DNA of 64,000 nucleotides, from NCBI RefSeq assembly GCF_900187645.1, contig NZ_FYEE01000003.1:457527-521526 (forward strand). The letters run 5' to 3'. Made by a program: the position numbers and the translations under genes. Source of the DNA: Pseudomonas sp. Irchel 3E20 (GTDB lineage Bacteria > Pseudomonadota > Gammaproteobacteria > Pseudomonadales > Pseudomonadaceae). Shown piece by piece: positions 26,115-33,500 of the stretch. Every line of letters starts with the position of its first letter. Position 1 is the stretch's first letter. The notes under the pieces are model-generated. The model made no database searches, was not told where the DNA came from, and worked only from the letters and a program-made list of their open reading frames with translations.

Positions 26115-26804
26115 ATGTTGAAAGGCTACGGGGCTGTCATCCTCGATGGCGCATGGTTGACGCTTCAGCTCGCCTTGTCATCCATGGTTCTGGCCATTGT
26201 TCTGGGGCTGATCGGGGTCTCGCTACGCCTGTCGCCCGTGCGCTGGCTGGCCTGGCTGGGCGACCTGTATTCCACCGTGATCCGCGGCATTCCCGACCTG
26301 GTACTGATCCTGCTGATCTTCTACGGCGGCCAGGACCTGCTCAACCGCGTGGCGCCGCTGCTGGGTTTTGACGACTACATCGACCTCAATCCGTTGGCCG
26401 CCGGTATCGGCACCCTGGGGTTCATCTTTGGTGCGTACCTGTCGGAAACCTTTCGTGGTGCCTTTATGGCGATCCCCAAGGGGCAGGCCGAAGCGGGCCT
26501 GGCGTACGGTATGAGCAGCCTGCAGGTGTTTTTCCGGGTCATGGTGCCGCAGATGATTCGCCTGGCGATCCCCGGTTTCACCAACAACTGGCTGGTGCTG
26601 ACCAAGGCCACCGCGCTGATTTCCGTGGTGGGCCTGCAAGACATGATGTTCAAGGCCAAGCAGGCGGCAGATGCCACCCGCGAGCCGTTCACCTTCTTCC
26701 TTGCAGTGGCGGCCATGTACCTGGTGATTACCAGTGTCTCGCTGCTGGCATTGCGTCACCTTGAGAAGCGCTACTCGGTAGGCGTAAGGGCGGCTGATCT
26801 ATGA
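26115..26804 (+). CDS. aotQ: Arginine/ornithine ABC transporter permease
   Basis: 229-residue inner-membrane permease of the HisQ type. Hydrophobic helices fill the protein, and the EAA loop contacting the ATPase is visible in the segment FMAIPKGQAEAGLAYGMSSL near residue 118. GAYLSETFRGAFMAIPK precedes it. ATG 26115 has GAGGAC upstream. Overlaps aotM by four bases (ATGA), so the two permeases are translationally coupled and form the heterodimeric channel. Confidence 0.92.
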   Translation: MLKGYGAVILDGAWLTLQLALSSMVLAIVLGLIGVSLRLSPVRWLAWLGDLYSTVIRGIPDLVLILLIFYGGQDLLNRVAPLLGFDDYIDLNPLAAGIGTLGFIFGAYLSETFRGAFMAIPKGQAEAGLAYGMSSLQVFFRVMVPQMIRLAIPGFTNNWLVLTKATALISVVGLQDMMFKAKQAADATREPFTFFLAVAAMYLVITSVSLLALRHLEKRYSVGVRAADL

Positions 26805-27499
26805 TCTTCGACTACAACGTCATCTGGGAGGCACTGCCGCTGTACCTGGGCGGGCTGCTGACCACCTTGAAACTGCTGGGCATTTCGCTGTTCTTCGGCT
26901 TGCTGGCCGCCTTGCCCCTGGGCTTGATGCGCGTCTCCAAGCAGCCGGTGGTGAACATGACGGCGTGGCTCTTCACCTACGTGATCCGCGGCACGCCAAT
27001 GTTGGTGCAGCTGTTCCTGATCTACTACGGCCTGGCCCAGTTCGAGGCGGTGCGCGAGAGTTTCCTCTGGCCCTGGCTGTCGAGCGCGACCTTCTGTGCG
27101 TGCCTGGCCTTTGCCATCAACACCAGCGCCTACACCGCCGAAATCATCGCCGGCAGCCTGCGGGCCACGCCCAATGGCGAGATCGAAGCGGCCAAGGCCA
27201 TGGGCATGTCGCGCTACAAGCTGTACCGCCGCATCCTGCTGCCGTCGGCCCTGCGCCGGGCACTGCCGCAGTACAGCAACGAAGTCATCATGATGCTGCA
27301 GACCACCAGCCTGGCCTCCATCGTGACCCTGATTGACATCACCGGTGCGGCGCGTACGGTCAACGCCCAGTATTACCTGCCGTTCGAGGCCTACATCACC
27401 GCTGGCGTGTTCTACCTGTGCCTGACCTTCATCCTGGTGCGCCTGTTCAAACTGGCCGAGCACCGCTGGCTGGGCTACATGGCCCCACGTAAGGCCTGA
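26801..27499 (+). CDS. aotM: Arginine/ornithine ABC transporter permease
   Basis: 232-residue HisM-type partner of AotQ. The EAA loop is RATPNGEIEAAKAMGMSRYK near residue 122, with INTSAYTAEIIAGSLRA just before. Five hydrophobic segments. Starts within the aotQ stop (ATGA), and its own stop is two bases before aotO. Together with AotJ and AotP it imports arginine and ornithine. Confidence 0.92.
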   Translation: MIFDYNVIWEALPLYLGGLLTTLKLLGISLFFGLLAALPLGLMRVSKQPVVNMTAWLFTYVIRGTPMLVQLFLIYYGLAQFEAVRESFLWPWLSSATFCACLAFAINTSAYTAEIIAGSLRATPNGEIEAAKAMGMSRYKLYRRILLPSALRRALPQYSNEVIMMLQTTSLASIVTLIDITGAARTVNAQYYLPFEAYITAGVFYLCLTFILVRLFKLAEHRWLGYMAPRKA

Positions 27500-27501
27500 C
27501 C

Positions 27502-28614
27502 ATGGAACGTATCGATCATCCATTGCCCTGGAGCCACTTGGGCAGCGAGCGCAGCCTGTCGGTGTTCCGTTTCGGCCAGGGCGAGCGCAAGGCCTACATC
27601 CAGGCCAGTTTGCACGCCGATGAACTGCCGGGCATGCGCACCGCGTGGGAGTTGAAAAAACGCCTCGGCGAGCTGGAGGCCCAAGGCCTGCTCAACGGCG
27701 TCATCGAACTGGTGCCGGTGGCCAACCCGCTGGGCCTGGGGCAACTGCTGCTCCACAACCACCAGGGCCGTTTCGAGGCCGGCAGCGGCAAGAACTTCAA
27801 CCGTGATTTCGCCGAGTTGAGCGAGCCGGTGGCGCAACAGCTCGACGGGCACCTGGGCGATGACCCCCATGCCAACGTGCGGCTGATCCGCCAGGCCATG
27901 CTCGACACCCTGGCGGCCCTGCCGCCGGCGGCGACGCAGTTGCAGGGCATGCAACGCCTGCTGCTGACCCACGCCTGTAGCGCCGACGTGGTGCTCGACC
28001 TGCATTGCGACGCCGAAGCTGCGCTGCATATGTACGCCTTGCCCCAGCATTGGCCGCAGTGGCGTTCCTTGTCCGCGCACCTGGGGGTAAAAGTTGGCTT
28101 GTTGGCCGAGGATTCGGGCGGTAATTCCTTCGATGAAGCCTGCTCGCTGCCGTGGCTGCGCTTGTCGCGGCGCTTCCCTGAAGCGCAGATTCCCCTGGCG
28201 TGCCTAGCCACTACGGTGGAGCTGGGCGGCCAGGCCGACACCACCCGCGAGCAGGCTTGCGCCCACGCCGAGGGCATCCTGGCATTTCTCGCCGAACAAG
28301 GCTTGATTGGCGGCCAGTGGCCTGCCGCCGCCCACCCGCACTGCGAAGGCATGCCCTTTGAAGGCACCCAATTGCTGTTCGCGCCGCACCCGGGTGTGGT
28401 GAGTTACCTGCGCCGGCCTGGGGAGTGGGTCGAGGTGGGCGATGAGATTTTCGAGGTCATCGACCCGCTGGCCGATCGGGTCAGCACCGTGTGCGCCGGC
28501 ACATCCGGCGTGTTGTTCGCCGTTGAGCGGCAACGTTATGCCCAACCCGGTTTATGGCTGGCCAAGGTGGCGGGGCGCGAAGCGCTGCGCCACGGGCGCT
28601 TGCTCAACGACTGA
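27502..28614 (+). CDS. aotO: Succinylglutamate desuccinylase/aspartoacylase-family protein (AotO)
   Basis: 370-residue protein of the M14-like AstE/ASPA zinc enzyme family, sited inside the transporter operon. Zinc motif HADELPGMRTAWEL (HxxE, near residue 37) and VVLDLHCDAEAALHM (second His, near 165) are present. A C-terminal beta-rich part from about residue 290 (PHPGVVSYLRRPGEWVEVGD) resembles a lipoyl-like beta-barrel. In P. aeruginosa aotO is not needed for arginine transport; its substrate is unknown. It could deacylate imported acyl-arginine derivatives, but this is inference. Confidence 0.85.
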   Translation: MERIDHPLPWSHLGSERSLSVFRFGQGERKAYIQASLHADELPGMRTAWELKKRLGELEAQGLLNGVIELVPVANPLGLGQLLLHNHQGRFEAGSGKNFNRDFAELSEPVAQQLDGHLGDDPHANVRLIRQAMLDTLAALPPAATQLQGMQRLLLTHACSADVVLDLHCDAEAALHMYALPQHWPQWRSLSAHLGVKVGLLAEDSGGNSFDEACSLPWLRLSRRFPEAQIPLACLATTVELGGQADTTREQACAHAEGILAFLAEQGLIGGQWPAAAHPHCEGMPFEGTQLLFAPHPGVVSYLRRPGEWVEVGDEIFEVIDPLADRVSTVCAGTSGVLFAVERQRYAQPGLWLAKVAGREALRHGRLLND

Positions 28615-28641
28615 CTGACTGTTTTTGTGAGAACCGACCGC

Positions 28642-29406
28642 ATGTACAAACTTGAAGTCCAAGACCTGCATAAACGCTACGGCAGTCACGAAGTGCTCAA
28701 GGGCGTGTCCCTGAAAGCCGCCGCCGGCGATGTGATTAGCATCATCGGTTCCAGTGGCTCCGGCAAAAGTACCTTTTTGCGCTGTATCAACCTGTTGGAG
28801 CAGCCCCACGCGGGCAAGATCCTGCTCAATAACGAAGAGCTCAAACTGGTGGCCAACAAGGACGGTGCACTCAAGGCCGCCGACCCCAAGCAGTTGCAGC
28901 GCATGCGTTCGCGCCTGTCGATGGTGTTCCAGCACTTCAACCTGTGGTCCCACATGACCGCCATCGAAAACATCATGGAAGCGCCGGTGCATGTGTTGGG
29001 TGTGTCCAAGGCCGAGGCCCGGGAAAAAGCCGAGCACTACCTGAACAAGGTCGGCGTGGCCCACCGCAAGGACGCCTACCCGGGCCATATGTCCGGCGGC
29101 GAGCAGCAACGTGTGGCGATTGCCCGGGCGTTGGCGATGGAGCCTGAGGTGATGCTGTTCGACGAACCGACCTCGGCCCTGGACCCGGAGCTGGTGGGCG
29201 ATGTGCTCAAGGTCATGCAGGCCCTGGCCCAGGAAGGCCGCACCATGGTGGTGGTGACCCACGAAATGGGCTTTGCCCGGGAAGTGTCTAACCAGTTGAT
29301 CTTCCTGCACAAAGGCCTGGTGGAAGAAACCGGCGACCCGCGCGAAGTGTTGGTCAACCCGCAATCGGAGCGTCTGCAACAGTTCCTTTCGGGCAGCCTG
29401 AAGTAA
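28642..29406 (+). CDS. aotP: Arginine/ornithine ABC transporter ATPase
   Basis: 254-residue ATP-binding subunit. Walker A IIGSSGSGKSTFLRC near residue 35, Q-loop VFQHFNLWSHMTAIEN, signature MSGGEQQRVAIARALAM, Walker B VMLFDEPTSALDPELVG and the H-loop VVVTHEMGF are all intact. It has the HisP-type insertion (EELKLVANKDGALKAADPKQ). ATG 28642 is chosen; the GTG-type start five codons upstream lacks a ribosome site. Couples to AotQ/AotM. Confidence 0.94.
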   Translation: MYKLEVQDLHKRYGSHEVLKGVSLKAAAGDVISIIGSSGSGKSTFLRCINLLEQPHAGKILLNNEELKLVANKDGALKAADPKQLQRMRSRLSMVFQHFNLWSHMTAIENIMEAPVHVLGVSKAEAREKAEHYLNKVGVAHRKDAYPGHMSGGEQQRVAIARALAMEPEVMLFDEPTSALDPELVGDVLKVMQALAQEGRTMVVVTHEMGFAREVSNQLIFLHKGLVEETGDPREVLVNPQSERLQQFLSGSLK

Positions 29407-29508
29407 TAGTTCCTGTTGTGCACCCAATTAGGTCATGCTGCGCAGCGCGCGGCCACTGGCCTGGTTGGGTCGCCGTTTTAACCCTGTTTTCGTTTCGGAT
29501 TGCCCGCC

Positions 29509-30489
29509 ATGACTGCCCATCGAATTGGTTTCCTGATTTGGCCCAGCACTAAAGCCTTGACGCTGGCGCTGGCCGAGGAGGCCTTGCGCGTTGCTCAGCG
29601 GGTGCACCCGGATGTGGTCTACCAATTGTCGTTCTTGCAGGCCGAAGCCCCCGGCGAAGGTGCCTGGCAACTGCCGGGCGAGCCCTGGGCCGGCAAGCTC
29701 GAAGGCTTGCACAAGCTGTTTCTGTTGGCCGACGAACCGCCCGCCGCCCTGGTGCCTGCGCTCAGCGGCGCGCTCAAGCAACTGGTGCGTGCCGGGTGTG
29801 TGATCGGCGGTCTCTCTGCCGGTGTCTATCCCCTGGCGCAACTGGGCCTGCTCGACGGCTACCGTGCCGCCGTGCACTGGCGCTGGCAGGACGACTTTGC
29901 CGAGCGTTATCCCAAGGTCATTGCCACCAGCCATTTGTTCGACTGGGATCGCGATCGCCTGACCGCGTGTGGCGGCTTGTCGGTGCTCGACCTGCTGCTG
30001 GCGGTGCTGGCCCGCGACCACGGCGCGGAGTTGGCCGGGGCGGTGTCGGAAGAATTGGTGGTCGAACGTATCCGTGAAGGTGGCGAGCGCCAGCGCATCC
30101 CCTTGCAGAACCGCCTCGGCTCCAGCCATCCGAAGCTGACCCAGGCGGTTTTGCTGATGGAAGCCAACATTGAGGAGCCGCTGACCACCGACGAAATCGC
30201 CCAGCACGTGTGTGTGTCGCGGCGCCAGTTGGAGCGCATCTTCAAGCAATACCTCAACCGAGTGCCGAGCCAGTACTACCTGGAACTGCGCCTGAACAAG
30301 GCCCGGCAGATGTTGATGCAGACCAGTAAGTCGATCATCCAGATCGGCCTGTCCTGCGGCTTCTCCTCGGGGCCGCACTTCTCCAGCGCCTACCGCAACT
30401 TCTTCGGCGCTACGCCCCGGGAAGACCGCAACCAGCGGCGTAGCAGCAGCCCTTTTGAGCTGTCTTCGGTGCCTTCGGAGCGGGGTTAA
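29509..30489 (+). CDS. argR: Arginine-responsive regulator ArgR (AraC/XylS family)
   Basis: 326-residue regulator of the pseudomonad type, unrelated to E. coli ArgR. The N-terminal domain (about 1-190) is of the DJ-1/class I glutamine amidotransferase-like fold (HRIGFLIWPSTKALTLALAE; VIGGLSAGVYPLAQLGLL). The C-terminal AraC domain follows from about 215: TTDEIAQHVCVSRRQLERIF and IIQIGLSCGFSSGPHFSSAY. In P. aeruginosa it activates aotJ and aruC and represses arginine synthesis. Here it ends the aot operon and its recognition half-sites precede aotJ and aruC. Confidence 0.95.
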   Translation: MTAHRIGFLIWPSTKALTLALAEEALRVAQRVHPDVVYQLSFLQAEAPGEGAWQLPGEPWAGKLEGLHKLFLLADEPPAALVPALSGALKQLVRAGCVIGGLSAGVYPLAQLGLLDGYRAAVHWRWQDDFAERYPKVIATSHLFDWDRDRLTACGGLSVLDLLLAVLARDHGAELAGAVSEELVVERIREGGERQRIPLQNRLGSSHPKLTQAVLLMEANIEEPLTTDEIAQHVCVSRRQLERIFKQYLNRVPSQYYLELRLNKARQMLMQTSKSIIQIGLSCGFSSGPHFSSAYRNFFGATPREDRNQRRSSSPFELSSVPSERG

Positions 30490-30580
30490 GGCTACCGAGC
30501 CTGGCTTGCCAGCGATGGCCGCCCCAATATCGTTATCGCGAGCAAGCTCGGTGCCTGCTGGGTTGTAAGGCCCTCGCGCC
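30490..30580. repeat. Short spacer with REP-like sequence after argR
   Basis: The 91-base gap between convergent argR and the first giant gene holds TATCGCGAGCAAGCTCGG, a half of the common pseudomonad REP element (GCGAGCAAGC). No clear terminator is seen. Confidence 0.4.
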
Positions 30581-33500
30581 TCAAGCCTCTGACGGCCTCA
30601 TCGGTTGCGGCGTCAGTGGGGTGCCATCGGCCGCCACAGTCGCTTCTTCCACATTCAGGCTGTTGCCGGTCAGCACATAGTACTGGCGCAAATACTCCAG
30701 GCTTTGCTCCGACAGCGGGTTGCCGCTCAGGTCGGAGTCATCGTCCAGCGGCGTAGGCAGTTCCAGGATGTCGGAGGGAATCTCGCGGATCAGGTTGTTG
30801 CGCAGGTTCAAGGCTCTCAACTGGCTAAGGTTGAACAGCCCCGGCGGGACTTCGGTCAGGCCCGTGTGGCCGAGGTAGAGGGTGGTGAGCTTGTGCATAT
30901 GGCTCAGGTCGGGGGTGCGGCCCAGCGGGTTTTCCTCCAGGTCGAGGAACTCCAGGTTGCTCATGCCGCTTAACGCATCGGCGCTTGAGGCGCTGAGGTG
31001 GACATCGCAGTCATCCAGGCCCAGGACGATCAGCCTCGGTGTGTTCAGCACCACTTGCGGCACATCGCGCAGGGCGTAGCCGCTGATGCTCAAGCTGTTG
31101 AGGTGCGGGAAAGACTTGAGAAACGCACTGACGTCCATCCCGGATTTGTCCCCCACCAACTCCAGCTCGGTGATGGCCTCGAAACGGGCGCCTACCTGTG
31201 GCAGGTCGCCCATGACGTGGGTGTCGATCAACAGTCGCTGGGGGTTCATGGCGTCCTGGGGCGGTTCGCGGTGCCAGCAACGCTGCAATTGTGCCTTAAA
31301 AGACAGGCGCCGGACTTGTTCCGCGGCGCGGCTCTGTTCGTCCAGTGGGGTGCCGTGCAGAGGGTGCTGCAACGGTACGTCCAGCGCCCATTGCGAAAGA
31401 TCGGCGTCGAGCGTTTGTGCTTCGGTTTCCAGGCGCGTCAGGTGCAGGGAGATGTCGTCCAGGGTACCCGGCAGTTGGAATAGCACGCCGTTGATGTCAT
31501 CGTCCGCGAGCGTGGGGTAGAGCATGCGGGCGCGCGCTTGGTCCTGGGGCGGGGCGTCGGCCCCCAGGTGTACGCGGTTGGCCTGGCAGTAGCTTTTTAT
31601 CTTCTCCAGGGTCGCTGCTGACAAGGGGTTGGCGCTAAGGTCCAGCCCTTGGGTGGCCGCGGCGGGCATGGCAAAGAGTTCGTCGGGCACTTGGGTGATG
31701 GCGTTGCGGTTCATCTTCAGGGTCAACCTGGGCAGGGCGTCTTGCAGCGTGGTGCTGATCTCGTTGAGCCCGGTATTTTGCAGGGAGAGCTCGATCAGAT
31801 GAGGCATGCGCGCCACATCCGGCAGCAGGCCAATGGGGTTGTCGTCCAGATGCAGGCGTTGCAGATGCGGCAACCCGGCCAGGGCTTGCACCGATTGCGC
31901 AGTCAGTTCTATGGCGCCCTTGTTCAGGCTCAGCCCCCGTAACCCTGACAGTTGGAAAACACTGGGCGGGATGCTCCCCAGCAACAGGTTTTCCGTGTTC
32001 AGGCGCTCCAGGGCGGTGAAGTTGCCGAGCAGGTTGGCGATCTGCACGGCGGCGCCATCGCCTTTGAGCGTCAACGTCGAAACGTGCCCCAAGGCGGCGT
32101 GCAGTTCGGGCAATGGGCCCGTGGCCGAGAGGTCGAGGGCCAACTCGTGGGTGGGGGGAGAGCCCAGGCTGTCGGGGTCCAGGGCGGTTTCTCGGCGCCA
32201 GCAGGCCTGGAGTTCGTTCTTGAAGGCCAACCGCGCGGTGCGTGTTGCCTCGCTGGCGTTCGGGTCGCTGATCCAGGGGCTCAAGTCGTTTTCCAGTTGT
32301 GCGTACTCCACCTCCAGGCGCGCCAGCTCGATGGTCCCCATTTCCAGGTTACCGGGCAGGCTGTAGATAAAACGGTTGATGTCCTGATGGCCGAAGGTGG
32401 GATACAGGGCCTGGACCTGGGCTCGGTCGGCGGCGGGTGCGTCGGCTTCCCAGTATTGGCCGGTTCGATGGCAGTAGGCTTTGACCTGTTCCAGCGTCGC
32501 ACGCGACAGCGGGTTGTTGCCCAGGTCGAAGCGCTCGCTGGTACGCGCTGGCAGGTCGAACAGTGCGGCGGGCAACTCTTCGATCCGGTTGTTGGAGAGG
32601 ATTGCTGTTTGCAGGTGCGGGCGGTTGCTCAGGCCGGGCGGGAACTGGGCAATGCTGGTGCCCTCCAGGTCGATGTATTCCAGGTCTGGCATGTTTTCCA
32701 CGCTAGGGGTCAGGTGTAAGGGGTTGCTGAACAGGTCCAGGGTTTTCAGGCGCGGCATGGCCGTCAGTCGGCGCTGGCTGTCGGCGGTGAGGGTGATGTT
32801 GCACTCACTGAGCACCAGCTCGTTGAGGGTGGTCATGTCGAAGACTGCGGGCGGCAGCTCGCCCAGGGGAATGCTGCGGATGGCCAAAAAGCGCAGCCGT
32901 GGAAACCCCTGCAAGAAGGCATTGAGGTTGCCCAGAGGCAGGTTGTTGCCTTCCAGGGTCAAGTGGGAGATGTACTCGAACCTTACGCTGAGCAGCGGCA
33001 ACTCACTTTCCAGCGAAGTCCCCAGGTGCAGGGTGCGGCCATTGCGCGTGGGCGGTTCGTAGTAGTCGTCGAGCGCGGTTTCATGGCGCCAGGCGCGCCG
33101 CAGCTCCTGGCCCCAGAGCCGGCGGGTCTGGCGTTCGTAGGCATGTTGCTGTTGGCGCAGTTGCAGGTTGGGGCCGAGGGAGGGGCGGCGCACGTTGTTT
33201 TCCCACACGGCAATGTCCTGATCCAGGGTCAGGTATTCGTGTTGCAGGCTGGCCAGTGCCGACTGAGCTCCGCCGGGTACGCGGCGCAAATTGACGCTTA
33301 GGTCGCGGATCTGTTCCGGGGACCAGGCCGGGAACAACTGATGCACTTGCTGCTCCAGGGACGGGCCTTGGCTTGGCCCAGGCGTAGGTGCGGCACGGTA
33401 ACCTTCCATTCCGCCGGGCAGGCGCATGAGGCGTGGGTCATAGGTCGGCTTGCGCACCGGTTCTGCGGCCAGCAGGGCGCGCAGGCGCGTACGGTCGATG

